From: Luscinia megarhynchos
Taxonomy: Eukaryota; Chordata; Aves; Passeriformes; Turdidae
Direction: 5' to 3'
NCBI GenBank assembly: GCA_034336665.1
Contig: CM067566.1
Location: 15,048,330 to 15,112,329 of the forward strand
Length of the DNA: 64,000 bases
The notes under the pieces were generated by a model. The model was not told the DNA's origin. It made no database searches and saw only the letters and a list, made by a program, of their open reading frames with translations. Shown piece by piece: positions 43,601 through 51,283 of this stretch; position 1 is the stretch's first letter, and the number at the start of each line of letters is the position of its first letter. The translations under genes and the position numbers were made by a program.

Positions 43601-46600
43601 CCACAGCTCATGCAAAACAGGCAGTATGCATAAAGCGGGAGACTGAAGTGGGAGGAAGAGCACAACAAGCTTCTTCCTTCAGCCTAAATTAAAATAATTT
43701 AGCCCAATATAACTTCATCCCTAGAGATTTTGGGAATTTTAGTAGTATTAATTTTGATGTTATCATTACACTGCAGCCTAGCCAAACCTTATTACCAATG
43801 TTGCCTTACTCATCATTCCTGAGCATACTGCTGCTGCCTTCCAACACGGCAATCAACATGGTTAAGCCAGAACAAAACTGGCTCACTGCAGGGCCAAAAT
43901 TATATCTAAGCTGACATAAAGGAGGTGGCAAGAATCCCTCAGGAAGGGCTGCAACACTGGGACAGAGAGGGAAGATGTGGTAAACAGTGGGAGGAAGGAA
44001 AATAAGAGACCACGAAAATTAAGTTAAAAACCTCGGAAAAACTCATCTGTCACCATATTTTTATAAGACTGAAACCCTCCAATCCTCAGAGAATTTTACA
44101 CTGGCAAAAATCTTTGAAACAGTTTTTTTTAAATGAAAAATTACATTTTGCTGTAAAAAGTTTTCTTTTGCCTGATTGTTTCTTTAAGGATGAGTGACAT
44201 CTTAATATTTGAATTAATTTGTCATCATCTGCCCTTGTTTTTCTCTGCTAATAACAACAGCAGCAACAAGCAAACACAAAAAAACCCCGAAACAAAAATG
44301 TTTAAGTAATATTGAAAAATAATCATTATAGATTATTTATAAATAAATAAAATAATCATTTACATCTTGTTTTTGCAGCAAAAGTGTTTTAAAAATAAGT
44401 AGTTCTTTAAATAAATTCAATTCAACAGATTTCATCTCCAAATTGAGCCAAACATTAAAGCATACTTCACCTTTTCCAGCTCTTTTGGTATCCGCATGCA
44501 TGTGTACACTCTCTCTCTCCGCTCTGTGTATTTTGCTTCATTGTGTTCAAGGAAATAACCTCTTGTTAGCTCAGCACTGATGAATCTCAGCAAGGAAAGA
44601 TCTATTCAGAAACACACATAAGCAGAAGACACTTCAATCATGACCTCTAGAGGGTGAGAACTTTTGTTACTTATTACTTGCTACATGTTTCATTTACATG
44701 GCCTCTAACCTGGAAGGTTTCTGCTGATGGTTAAATAACTTCGCACGGAAGAAGTTACAGGAGATGCAAGTCCAGCGCTCTCCCGTTCCTTCCCCTGCTG
44801 CCTCCCAACAAACAAGCTACTTTTCCCAGGTTACAAAACATTACTCAAAGCTGCTACACAAAATGCAATATGCTGAGTGAATCTAATCCTTAATGTATTA
44901 TCAGACTTCCTAAATTTACTAAACTCTAATTTTGACTTCTTAAAAGCTATTTTCTCTCTCCGCAACATTAGCAGCTTGTTCTTCATTTTAAAGAATAGCT
45001 TTCTGCAACAGCAAAACATTCAGATACCTGATCCCAAGCGATTCAGTGCACAGACAGTACAAACACACTGAACATTTGGTGATCAGGTCTTTCACAACCA
45101 CAAAAGTCATCAAGCACGCACAGATCTTTAACGGCCATAGGTAAATAACCTGAAGGGTAACTGGCCTGTGTTTAAGCAGCTCATATGGCTTCTAAAAAAG
45201 ACTTTGCACAGAGTAGTCTTACAAAATTAATAACATATGAAATCATAATTATGAAATTCAGGCTGTCAGCACAAGAAGGTTGAACTTAAGCTTCAACACT
45301 CATTGGCGAGGTCTGACATTACCACCTCCCTGCAAAACTTCAGAAGTGACAGGACACTACAATGAAGTTCAACATCTTATTGGCCTTTAAAACCAGAAAC
45401 TCTCAGTGTTCACACAACACTCAGAAGATGAAAATCGCTTATCTTTACAAACAGATGAAAAGCTACAGACACTTACTACGATACAAGCACTAGTTCACAA
45501 ATAGCAAATTCCAATTTCTGCCAAAGTCTTAGGAACTAGAGGAGGTAGAAGTAACCTTGCATGGTAGAATGCAGGAAGGAGGCTGCATATACATTCTTAG
45601 TAAAACAACTTAGCTAACGGTTGTTAAGAGGGGAATGCAAGTATTGACACTCTGCATGAAGAAGTCACCTGAAACTGAGGCAATGCCTTCTCAAAATTCA
45701 TCACATTGAAGATGAAGACTTTCACAGTAACCAGAAGATTAAGAAGAGTTTTAAAGCAAAGAAGGAATCAGCTCAAGCAGACATATAAAACATGCAAAAG
45801 AGGGTGTGCTTACAGCCTGCACTACCTTGGGTGTGATTAGAACTTGGGGGACTACAGGCACTTTGTAGAAGTGGTGGTGCACTAATATTCTCTGTATGTC
45901 TGGTACTGTGATTCATTATTACTGATACTGATCACAGCCATAAAACTCACTAACTACCTGTTAATTATGCATTATTAATAAATAATGATTTCCTTTAAAC
46001 TATGAGAACTGAACCATTTTCCCATGTATGACCTTTCCACTGGATGAGTGATTTTGAAGATCCGTGTATTACTGATCCACTTCTACTAAGTAGGCCAAAC
46101 CCACTTGAGGCCTTAAAGGCATTTATTTTATAACAAACAAAACAACATGTTGCTTAATGAGTAGTAATAAACTAATATTTACGTATAAAGTTTCAATCAA
46201 AGTTAATTCAGTGAAATCACTGCTCAGACCTCAGACCTCTTGTAAACTTGTTTTCTGGAGTTCTCCTTTGTAACACTATCACTTGTAACTTTTTTGGTTA
46301 TGCCAATTCTTCAGTGTTTAAAAACTTGGACGTTCCACTAAAATAACCAACCTTCTCTAATTTAAAAATAAAGCAGTCTCAAATAACTGAAGTTGCCTGC
46401 ACAGTAAATACATGTATATGGGCAAGCACCATGGAGCAACTTATGAGTCCCTGCCAACTTCAGATATTCTAAGATTTTAGCTAATGAACTATTTGTTCCC
46501 ACCCCTTCTTACCTCACACAAAATATTTTAGAGCTATAGCTGAAAATCAAATGCTTTAAAGTTTTCAACACCTTAGACTTTCATGCCCAAGATACTGAGG

Positions 46601-49135
46601 GCTAACCAATCCTCATGACTGAGGATGATCAATGCATTAACTCCAGAGTGTGACTGCAAAATCATCTCTCCAGTGACAGGGGATGCACTGGAGAGCACAG
46701 TCAGTCACTCAGCCACCTCCCTTCTGAGCTCTTACTGCCACCCAGCACCAGCCTCAGCTCTGTGCCAGCTGTGAAACAGATTAGTGGATGACCCTGTAGG
46801 AAAAACACAGTAACCAAAAGAACAGCATGAGACACCAAGGCAGAACAAAGTAATAAATCATTTGAAAAACCAGCTTAATTCTGCTATCAAAGCATCAAGC
46901 AACATTTTATTTTAAAAGTAAACTCTACCTCCTACTTTAAATTCCTTCCCTACTTCAAATTCCCCTCTTTTGCAGTCAGAAAGTTTTAGACTGTGGCCCA
47001 AGTTTAATCTGTTCAGACAGCATACTCTCAATGCTTACAGTATGCTCTTTTATCTCCACACCTCAGTACAGGAAAGCATAAGTATCTTCAAAAAACACAA
47101 AAAGACACAAATTCCTTCAAGGTAAGAAGATAATGATTTAACTAAGTTATGCTTCAATGCATAGCTGTACAAAGGATAACCATTAACCAGAAAGGAGAGG
47201 AAAAGTTGTGGAAATATTAAAGGCAGTGCACTTCAGTAAGTTTCTATTATATAATCCAAAATACAACAATTTCAGGCACTCACTTCACTCCTCTCAATCC
47301 TAAATACACACTTCTTCCATAAGTATGCCAATTATTCAATCAAGAAAATATATATTTTAGAAAGAATTTTTTTATCCTCTAATCAACTGCTCTTTAGAGT
47401 ACTAGTCCTGCTTCATCAATGCGAAGAAAAACCTACTTCTATTATTTAACATATTGCTACCCTTAGATGAGTTAGAATTTTTAGTTGCTCAATCAAGAAG
47501 TCTGTTCTTATGTTTTCTTGCCATAAAGCATCAGAGAGCACCAAAGATTTTTAACTATTTTAAAATTTCAAATCAATTGGATAAACACAGTTAAGTACTC
47601 TCCACCACCTCCAGTAACAATCCCTTTTTATAAAGTTATTTGTTCAGCTGATTTTCAGGTACATCAGTACGTATCATGATCATTCTTTTTCTCATCTCAA
47701 AGCAATTCACACTACTCCAATCAAGCCAATTCCTTTATAATTATGGAAATGACATGACCTTTATATTCTATAGTGTACATCAACACCACAGAACTGCAGT
47801 CAATGATGCCGCATGTCTGATGTTATAACACATCAGAAACAGACAGTTCCCAATCAAACTCAGAAGGAAAGCATTCAATTGTTGACACATTATTAAAGCT
47901 AAATCCTAATTCCCATTCTTTCTTTTTTTTAATATGACCAGTCTTATTACATTCAAGCCAAGACTGAGGAAGCCTTGAAAATTTAACACTTCAAGCACTT
48001 TCCAGATTTTCAGCAAGCCAAACAATTAAGAATACAGTGCTAATATAGCTATTTATAACCTTAGCAACACTAAATTAATCCTGACACGGTGACTGACAGT
48101 TTTTATAAAAACGGCAGAGCTATTTACAAAAATCATTTGGTGGATACCTGAAATAACCACTTGAAGCGTGAACGTAAATATAGCTGCATATTGATAGCAA
48201 AGCCCATTACATTTTTTTTCCTTATTTTTCCTTATAAACCCCCAGTTGGTACATTTCATTTACTTTAAATGACTTTTAATAATCTGCGTACAACTTCACA
48301 GCTCTAATGGCATCGTTACTGCCAGCAGCAGAGTCAAAGACCACTGCAGTGACAGCTGTGAGCGTGTAACAAGAATTGGTAAGACGATGAAACATTTCTA
48401 GCACTTCAGCAAGAAAGTTGAGCGAGCCCGCAGCCTCCCGGCCCGGGAAACACGGGGCCGCTGTCTGAGCCCCTCTCCGCCGCGGTCACACGCTGCAGGA
48501 GCCCGACAGACACAGTCCCACCTTCAGGGCACAGCACACCCACGGACGCTGCTCTCTGCAAACCCCCGGAGCAGCAGCAGCTGACAAACTGCGTGCCAGG
48601 GCACGGGGACCCGTCCGCCCCTCTCCCCTTCCCCAGCAGCCCGGGGCGGACAGCCGGACGCTGCCCCGCACCGACGGGCCGCTTCAGGGGCCCGGCCCAC
48701 CGGCAGGGCTGAGGGAGAGCTCCCCGGGGCCGCCCCGCGTTCCCGGGGCCCGGCCGGTCCCGCCGCACTTTCTGAACTCGCTGCTCGCCCAAGTTCACGG
48801 CGCTGCCCCGAGCCGCCCGCCCCGGGCAACACCGCCACGGCCACCCCGGCTCCCCGCGGCGCCACCCCACCCCGGACCCCGCTGCCGCGAGGAGGAGGCC
48901 GCTGGCCCCGCCGCCGCCCCTCACCCGAGAGGCTCCGCTTCTTCTTCCTGCCCCGGTCGCTCTCGTAGAAGCCCAACGTCTCCGTTCGCTGCTGCGGGGA
49001 CGGCTGCCCCGGGCCGGCGGCGGGCGGCCGCGGCTCGCTGCTCCCCCAGAGAGTTTTCGGCTCCCCGCGGCCGCCGTCCTGCCGCCCGTCCCCGCCGCTG
49101 CTCGGAGCGGCGGCGGCGTCGGCAACGCCGGCCAT
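4431..49135 (-). CDS. TAPT1: TAPT1, multi-pass membrane protein (14 coding exons, full span)
   Basis: The spliced minus-strand exons encode a TAPT1-family (DUF747/PF05346) protein. The N-terminus (residues 1-70) is low-complexity and rich in Ala, Gly, Pro and Arg. A conserved block follows (TETLGFYESD, then ELTRGYFLEHNEAKYTERRE), then several hydrophobic segments (about residues 115-150, 168-195, 245-275, 320-332, 338-360 and 407-460), and a hydrophilic Ser/Thr-rich tail ending in FTICGNRID. Known of the family: vertebrate TAPT1 is linked to axial skeletal patterning, ciliogenesis and a lethal human skeletal dysplasia, and the yeast relative Emp65 acts in ER protein quality control. All 13 introns are GT-AG with matching phases. 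The homologous frame gives about 571 residues, but exon 13 has one extra base, so a literal translation ends at about residue 491. Identity is very secure; intactness of the C-terminus is not. Confidence 0.96.
4661..7316 (-). other. TAPT1: TAPT1 intron 13
   Basis: This 2.66-kb GT-AG intron holds one plus-oriented CR1 end at 6951-7020. I see nothing else with support. Confidence 0.85.
6951..7020 (+). mobile_element. CR1 LINE 3'-end fragment
   Basis: The wording GACGAAATGGTCTTTAAAGG, then CTTCCAACC and ACCATTCTATGATTATGATT, is the typical 3' terminus of CR1 in plus orientation. It lies in TAPT1 intron 13. Confidence 0.85.
7317..7478 (-). CDS. TAPT1: TAPT1 coding exon 13, with an apparent 1-bp frameshift
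   Basis: The exon completes Gly442 and continues LISLKVLNSIVLLGKSCQYV then REAKMEEKL, in the family frame. Downstream, the family-like peptide (PTATPGKP, then FKSTQ, joining exon 14 in phase) lies one base out of frame. The exon is 162 bp, whereas the flanking phases and the human count of 53 whole codons require 161. The extra base lies in 7382-7390. Without correction, translation stops at TAA 7328-7330, about 11 bp before the exon end. The acceptor is TTCCCAG and the donor is CAAG|GTAAGG. A second GTAAGG at 7415-7420 is a possible internal donor. Confidence 0.9.
7479..10933 (-). other. TAPT1: TAPT1 intron 12
   Basis: This 3.46-kb intron holds a reversed CR1 end at 7895-7970. It also has a cluster of octamer-like motifs at 7501-7570 near exon 13. 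Confidence 0.85.
7895..7970 (-). mobile_element. CR1 LINE 3'-end fragment
   Basis: CAGAATCATAAAGGTTGGAA, then GACTTCCAAGATCATTAAAT and CAGCACTGCCAAGTCCA, reads as a reversed CR1 terminus. It lies in intron 12. Confidence 0.85.
10934..11010 (-). CDS. TAPT1: TAPT1 coding exon 12
   Basis: The exon encodes residues 417-441 (LIRVVTSSIKVQGVLAYVCV, then VLFYC) plus two bases of Gly442. It is the core of a late membrane region. The acceptor is AAACAG and the donor is GG|GTAAGT. Confidence 0.94.
11011..13767 (-). other. TAPT1: TAPT1 introns 11 and 10 (with exon 11 between)
   Basis: Intron 11 is 11011-12273 and intron 10 is 12343-13767. Both are AT-rich. Intron 10 holds a weak duplicated motif (CTACAG..AATCATAGTA) at about 13086-13145. 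I see no mobile element. Confidence 0.85.
12274..12342 (-). CDS. TAPT1: TAPT1 coding exon 11
   Basis: This 23-codon exon (residues 394-416) encodes AYTDYSDSVSRRMGFIPLPL then AVL, phase 0 at both ends. It starts a hydrophobic segment that continues in exon 12. The acceptor is TCCTAG and the donor is TTA|GTAAGT. Confidence 0.95.
13768..13827 (-). CDS. TAPT1: TAPT1 coding exon 10
   Basis: This exactly 20-codon exon (residues 374-393, VYSEYRASLAFDLVSSRQKN) has phase 0 on both sides, so skipping it would keep the frame. The acceptor is TTTTCCAG and the donor is AAT|GTAAGC. Confidence 0.95.
13828..16408 (-). other. TAPT1: TAPT1 introns 9 and 8 (with exon 9 between)
   Basis: Intron 9 is 13828-15452 and intron 8 is 15563-16408. 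They are AT-rich and I recognise no repeat or extra exon. A short ATATATAT tract lies at about 14021. Confidence 0.85.
15453..15562 (-). CDS. TAPT1: TAPT1 coding exon 9
   Basis: The exon encodes Asp337 (split) to residue 373. The peptide begins HFWVLFPDVCMVVASEIAVD and continues IVKHAFITKFNDITAD. It is conserved and amphipathic to hydrophobic. The acceptor is TACAG|AT and the donor is GAT|GTAGGT. Confidence 0.95.
16409..16489 (-). CDS. TAPT1: TAPT1 coding exon 8
   Basis: The exon encodes Asp310 (split) to residue 336 plus one base of Asp337. The peptide is IKERFTNYVLLLIVCLRNME followed by QFSWNP. It includes a hydrophobic helix. The acceptor is ATCCAG|AT and the donor is G|GTGAGT. Confidence 0.95.
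16529..16575. repeat. AT microsatellite
   Basis: Interrupted TATATACATATATC followed by an uninterrupted (AT)n run of about 20 bp at 16555-16575. It lies in intron 7, about 40 bp upstream of exon 8 on the gene strand, so length change could affect its acceptor region. Confidence 0.9.
21928..22137 (+). mobile_element. CR1 LINE 3'-end fragment
   Basis: About 210 bp of CR1 3' region in plus orientation. It includes GAGGCATTGGCACAGGTTGC, the CATCCCTGGAGTGCTCAAGA-type phrase, GAGCAACCTGGTCTAGTGGA and a terminal CTGAGATTCTAC. It lies in intron 7. Confidence 0.92.
22864..22933 (-). CDS. TAPT1: TAPT1 coding exon 7
   Basis: This 70-bp exon encodes residues 287-309 (FVEIKGSVFKKFEKNNLFQM, then SNS) plus one base of Asp310. 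It is a conserved basic, probably cytosolic stretch. The acceptor is TTGCAG and the donor is G|GTATGT. Confidence 0.95.
22934..24002 (-). other. TAPT1: TAPT1 introns 6 and 5 (with exon 6 between)
   Basis: Intron 6 is only 173 bp (22934-23106) and intron 5 is 798 bp (23205-24002). Nothing else is recognised. Confidence 0.9.
23107..23204 (-). CDS. TAPT1: TAPT1 coding exon 6
   Basis: The exon completes Phe254 and encodes residues 255-286 (LHAILIMVQATTLNVAFNSH, then NKSLLTIMMSNN). The first half is the rest of a membrane segment. The acceptor is ATGCAG|TCC and the donor is AAT|GTAAGT. Only 173 bp of intron separate it from exon 7. Confidence 0.95.
24003..24138 (-). CDS. TAPT1: TAPT1 coding exon 5
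   Basis: The exon encodes residues 209-253 plus the first base of Phe254. The peptide includes VADRLISSFGQDILDALYWT and then the charged loop ATEPKERKRAHIGVIPHF. It leads into a hydrophobic segment that continues in exon 6. The acceptor is TTTAG. The donor is T|GTATCC, a weaker site, chosen because only this cut joins in phase to exon 6 and restores YVFLH. Confidence 0.94.
25837..25946 (-). other. Exon-like GC-rich segment in TAPT1 intron 4 (candidate poison exon)
   Basis: On the gene strand this 110-bp segment is bounded by a good acceptor (pyrimidine-rich CTTTTCTTTTTTAG) and a near-perfect donor (TTTAG|GTAAGT). It is clearly richer in GC than the surrounding intron. Inserted between exons 4 and 5 (phase 0) it would meet a TGA after 18 codons, and its length is not a multiple of three. 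Inclusion would therefore trigger truncation or decay. No protein similarity is recognised. Confidence 0.4.
25977..26023. repeat. 16-bp-stem inverted repeat (hairpin) in intron 4
   Basis: TGTGCTGAGTGCTCCC at 25977-25992 pairs with GGGAGCATTCAGCACA at 26008-26023, with one G:T wobble and a 15-nt loop. It lies about 30 bp upstream of the exon-like segment's acceptor on the gene strand. It could be a MITE end, a microRNA-like hairpin or a splicing structure. The family is not recognised. Confidence 0.7.
27873..28035 (-). CDS. TAPT1: TAPT1 coding exon 4
   Basis: The exon completes Arg154 and encodes residues 155-208 (DRRLLQPAQVCDMLKG, then ICYFMMHYVDYSMMYHLIRG, ending in IIYNMLE). This is the most conserved part of TAPT1 and holds a second membrane segment. 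The acceptor is TTTCAG|T and the donor is GAG|GTAAGA, phase 0. Confidence 0.97.
30705..30963 (-). mobile_element. CR1 LINE 3'-end fragment
   Basis: About 260 bp of reversed CR1. Recognised phrases are TAGAATCATTTAGGCTGGAA, CACTGCCAAGTCCATCATTA, CCTCCAGGGATGGTGATTCC and the GTGAAGAAATTTTTCCTAAT-type phrase. It lies in intron 3, about 180 bp from the solo LTR. Confidence 0.93.
31146..31724 (+). mobile_element. Solo LTR of an avian endogenous retrovirus (ERVL-like)
   Basis: The segment starts TGTCCTGGTTTGGGCTGGGA and ends with a CTGGGACTAAACCACAATA-type terminus. Internal wording is typical (GCCAAAGGGATATTCCA-like part at about 31360; ATCTCAACCCACAAG at about 31610; GAGTGAGCGAATGGCTGCATG at about 31670). 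I recognise this as a widespread bird LTR. No gag, pol or env sequence flanks it, so it is a solo LTR. I see no clear target-site duplication. It sits antisense to TAPT1 in intron 3. Confidence 0.8.
33347..33450 (+). mobile_element. CR1 LINE 3'-end fragment
   Basis: GAGCAACCTGGTTTAGTGCA, then GTCCCTGCCCATGGCA, GATGATCTTTAAGGTCCCTT and a degraded ATGATTCTAC terminus. Plus orientation, intron 3. Confidence 0.92.
37981..37993. repeat. A13 homopolymer
   Basis: Run of 13 or more A in intron 3. It is not clearly attached to a retrotransposed sequence. Confidence 0.8.
40244..40362 (-). CDS. TAPT1: TAPT1 coding exon 3
   Basis: The exon encodes residues 115-153 plus two bases of Arg154. It is a strongly hydrophobic stretch (LMFFGIFLCLDAFLYVFTLL, then PLRVFLAMFRFITLPCYGL), the first clear membrane segment of the protein. 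The acceptor is TTTAG and the donor is CG|GTAAG. Confidence 0.95.
40363..44470 (-). other. TAPT1: TAPT1 intron 2
   Basis: This 4.1-kb intron holds a degraded CR1 piece at 43165-43290. A 115-codon plus-strand ORF at 41246-41593 has no recognisable homology and is taken as chance. Confidence 0.85.
43165..43290 (+). mobile_element. Degraded CR1 LINE fragment
   Basis: CACCATCCCTGGAGTTGTTC, then a diverged middle and CCACCCCAATCTCATTAATT followed by CTGTGATTTT. This is an older, more diverged CR1 3' end in intron 2. Confidence 0.65.
44471..44601 (-). CDS. TAPT1: TAPT1 coding exon 2
   Basis: The exon encodes residues 71 (split) to 114. The peptide runs LSLLRFISAELTRGYFLEHN and continues through EAKYTERRERVYTCMRIPKE, a highly conserved cytosolic block of TAPT1. 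The acceptor is TAG at 44602-44603 and the donor is AAG|GTGAAG. The phase-1 junction with exon 1 gives Asp71. Confidence 0.95.
44602..48924 (-). other. TAPT1: TAPT1 intron 1
   Basis: This 4.3-kb intron has a GC-rich 5' end inside the CpG island (48410-48924); the rest is AT-rich. A doubtful CR1 relic lies at 46425-46478. Confidence 0.85.
46425..46478 (+). mobile_element. Possible short CR1 3'-end relic
   Basis: GAGCAACTTATGAGTCCCTG, then CCAACTTCAGATATTCTAAG and ATTTT resemble the last bases of CR1. It is too short and diverged to be certain. It lies in intron 1. Confidence 0.4.
48925..49135 (-). CDS. TAPT1: TAPT1 coding exon 1 (start codon)
   Basis: This exon encodes residues 1-70 plus the first base of codon 71. 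I chose the ATG at 49135-49133 because it sits in a strong Kozak context (A at -3, G at +4) and starts MAGVADA, which matches the vertebrate TAPT1 N-terminus. The exon is GC-rich and encodes a disordered Ala/Gly/Pro region, then TETLGFYESD and a basic run (GRKKKR). The donor is G|GTGAGG at 48924. An in-frame ATG at 49192 could add 19 residues, and an out-of-frame ATG lies at 49274. Confidence 0.93.
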
Positions 49136-49184
49136 GTTCGCCGCCCGCTGCGCGCCCGCCGCCCCCGCGCCGCGCGCCTGCCGG

Positions 49185-49191
49185 TGACTCA
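49185..49191. promoter_or_regulatory. AP-1-type site (TGACTCA)
   Basis: A perfect TGACTCA palindrome core about 50 bp upstream of the TAPT1 start. It overlaps the in-frame upstream ATG at 49192. A 7-bp match is only suggestive, but its promoter location raises its value. Confidence 0.4.
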
Positions 49192-49241
49192 TCACCGCGC
49201 GACAGCCGCGGGCCGGCCGCGCGCCGCTGCCCCGCGCGCGG

Positions 49242-49260
49242 GGGGCGGGGAGGGGCGGGC
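49242..49260 (+). promoter_or_regulatory. Two adjacent GC boxes (Sp1/KLF type)
   Basis: GGGGCGGGG and GGGGCGGGC lie end to end, about 110-125 bp upstream of the TAPT1 start codon inside the CpG island. They are typical proximal promoter elements for a TATA-less gene. Confidence 0.6.
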
Positions 49261-49266
49261 CGGCGC

Positions 49267-49278
49267 GCCGCCATCTTG
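49267..49278 (-). promoter_or_regulatory. YY1/TISU element with an ATG at 49274
   Basis: The gene strand reads CAAGATGGCGGC, an exact match to the TISU consensus SAASATGGCGGC, which also contains a YY1 core. Such elements typically sit within about 30 nt downstream of a start site. Here its ATG is out of frame with the TAPT1 start at 49135. Confidence 0.7.
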
Positions 49279-49686
49279 CCGCCCTTAACCCCTCAGGGGC
49301 CGGGCGCTCTCCCGGCGCGTCCCGCCGCCCCGCCCCGCCCCGAGGCTCCCCGGGCTCCCCGGGCCCTGCAGCGGCGGTTTGCGTGCGGGGACGGACCCAG
49401 CGGGCCCTCTGCCGTGTTCCACAAAACGCGTGTGACGGTCAGCGTTTCACGCCCCACTCCCCTCCCCACGCGCCGTCGATGGCGGCTCAAGGCAGTTGCT
49501 AACAAGGCGATTAAACCTTGAGCCACGCAAATAAAGACCTTGTTCAAAAATGGAAAGCGAGTGGTGAATTATTAACTTTAAAGCCAACAGGGTTTCAATG
49601 AACTGGAGAGCACGAGTTGGCCCGGGCCGGGCGGCGGAGGTCACGGCCCCGCGCTGGCCGGGCTGCGGCGGCTCTGGCGGCAGGCG

Positions 49687-50017
49687 AGGCGAGGCGAGCC
49701 GGGACCGGGCCGGGCCGAGCCGGGACCGGGCCGAGCCGAGCCGGGACCGGGCCGGGACCGGGCCGAGCCGAGCCGGGACCGGGCCGAGCCGAGCCGGGAC
49801 CGGGCCGGGACCGAGCCGAGCCGAGCCGGGACCGGGCCGAGCCGAGCCGGGACCGGGCCGAGCCGAACTGGGCTGAGCCGAGCCGGGACCGGGCCGAGCC
49901 GAGCCGGGACCGGGCCGAGCCGAGCCGAGCCGAACTGGGCTGAGCCGAGCCGGGACCGAGCCGAGCCGGGACCGGGCCGAGCCGAGCCGGGACCGGGCCG
50001 AGCCGAGCCGAGCCCGC
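49687..50017. repeat. GC-rich minisatellite, 21-bp core unit
   Basis: Tandem array built from GCCGA and GCCGGGACCGG modules. The commonest unit, GCCGAGCCGAGCCGGGACCGG, is 21 bp. Diverged units containing GAACTGGGCTGA recur at about 49864 and 49930, showing a higher-order pattern. The array lies 550-880 bp upstream of the TAPT1 start inside the CpG island. Because the unit is a multiple of three, several frames on both strands stay open; this is an artefact of the repeat, not coding evidence. Confidence 0.95.
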
Positions 50018-50573
50018 CCCGAGCTCCCGCACGGCCCGAGGAGCCCGGGAAACGGAGCCTGCAATCGCGGGGTCCTGAAGCGCTGGAAATGCCATTCCTT
50101 CCTGGCAGCGTGGTGATGAGCTTTGCTAGAGACCGTGATAATGAAAAATCATTGTTCCTGTCACAGACTGCTTGTCTGTGGCAATTTATTCACAAACATG
50201 AGTGTAAGAAGCAGGCAGCTCAAGGTAACAGTGAAGCACTTGTTCGCAAGGGAATTCACATGGGCGCGAGGACAAAATACCTGGCCTGAATTTCAAGTAC
50301 AAGATCTCCTTCACATTCAGTTCTCGTGTTCTTATCATGCATTCACAGGCCAGATTCAGTCGGCTTAATATTTAGCCACTCACCCTGGGAAAACAAAGAA
50401 TGCTTTATTCTTTGGAAGACCATAGTAGTCTTCATCTATAACTCTTAAGTTAATTGTACAGTTGTCTCAAAGAGCGTTTTGGGCTTTGGATAGACTGGAT
50501 GTGCCCATTTCCATTGCTGTTAGTAGTTCTAAATATCCCAAATCTGTAATTTCAAGCCAAATCTTGTATTTTC

Positions 50574-50645
50574 AATCTGAATTTTGTATCTAATCCAATT
50601 TTGTATTTAATCCAATTTTTGTATCCAAATCCAAATCTTGTGTTT
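50574..50645. repeat. Short degenerate tandem repeat (about 17 bp unit)
   Basis: Four diverged copies of an ATTTTGTATCTAATCCA-like unit, such as ATTTTGTATTTAATCCA and ATTTTTGTATCCAAATCCA. It begins about 560 bp beyond the minisatellite. Confidence 0.7.
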
Positions 50646-51283
50646 TCAGGCAGTGAAGTGCATTTTCCAGACGATCATACTGTGTAGTGAGGGTATCACA
50701 GAGGGAGCTAACTGTGATAGATACTATACTACACATTATCAGTTTGGAGTTTCATCTTTTTTCTTTAGAGGTAAAAAAGCAGTTGGAAAAATAGGATGCA
50801 GAACAAAAGCTCCAAAAAGAACTGAAAAATTATCTCAGCTGAAGGGTCAGTGCAGTTGGTGCAAAGTTACATGACACCTGCTTCTCTCCTTCCAACTGTA
50901 TAAAGGTTTTATCCAACCATAAGATGCATTGCATGATATTTAAGGACAACAAATTGTCACAACCTCGTTATCAGTCTTACCAAAAAGAAGGTGCTTGCAG
51001 CATCAAGCATCATCTAGCATCTTATTCAGGCCCACTGAGAAGTGATGTGATGAGTTGCTGGCACCAGTTGTGACAGCACATACATTTTTGTCTTCAGGGG
51101 TTGACCCAAGACAACCTTGCTTAATTTACAAGATCTTCAGTTCTCTGCTTGAAGTAATTCAGCTGAAGGCACAATAATATTATGACTGCAGTATGGTTCA
51201 TCTAAGAATTCACTCTACTTTTGGCACTTCAAAAGCACATTGAGAAGATATCCTTGAGTTTCTACTTATGGAGTGCCTCTGCA

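Larger units (their letters stand above)
48410..50080. promoter_or_regulatory. TAPT1: CpG island promoter of TAPT1
   Basis: A sharp block of GC-rich, CpG-dense DNA in an otherwise AT-rich window. It covers the start of intron 1, exon 1, the 5' UTR and the upstream flank. I see no TATA box at the expected place. GC boxes, a YY1-type site and an AP-1-type site lie within 150 bp upstream of the start codon. This is typical of a housekeeping, potentially bidirectional promoter. The transcription start site cannot be fixed from sequence alone. Confidence 0.9.

Noticed and set aside
48406..48920. Extension of the exon 1 reading frame into intron 1 (protein to about 223 codons)
   Set aside because: The GTGAGG donor at 48924, joining in phase to exon 2 and giving the conserved TAPT1 peptide, shows this is intron read-through in CpG-island DNA.
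4431..49135. TAPT1 as a processed or decayed pseudogene
   Set aside because: All 13 introns and splice sites are intact and there is a CpG-island promoter. Only one single-base defect is seen, so an ordinary gene with an error or a late truncation is more likely.
49447..50095. Long minus-strand ORFs of 205 and 166 codons, plus plus-strand ORFs, over the promoter minisatellite
   Set aside because: The 21-bp repeat unit keeps several frames open on both strands and yields only Ala/Arg/Gly/Pro heptads. There is no homology or splice support.
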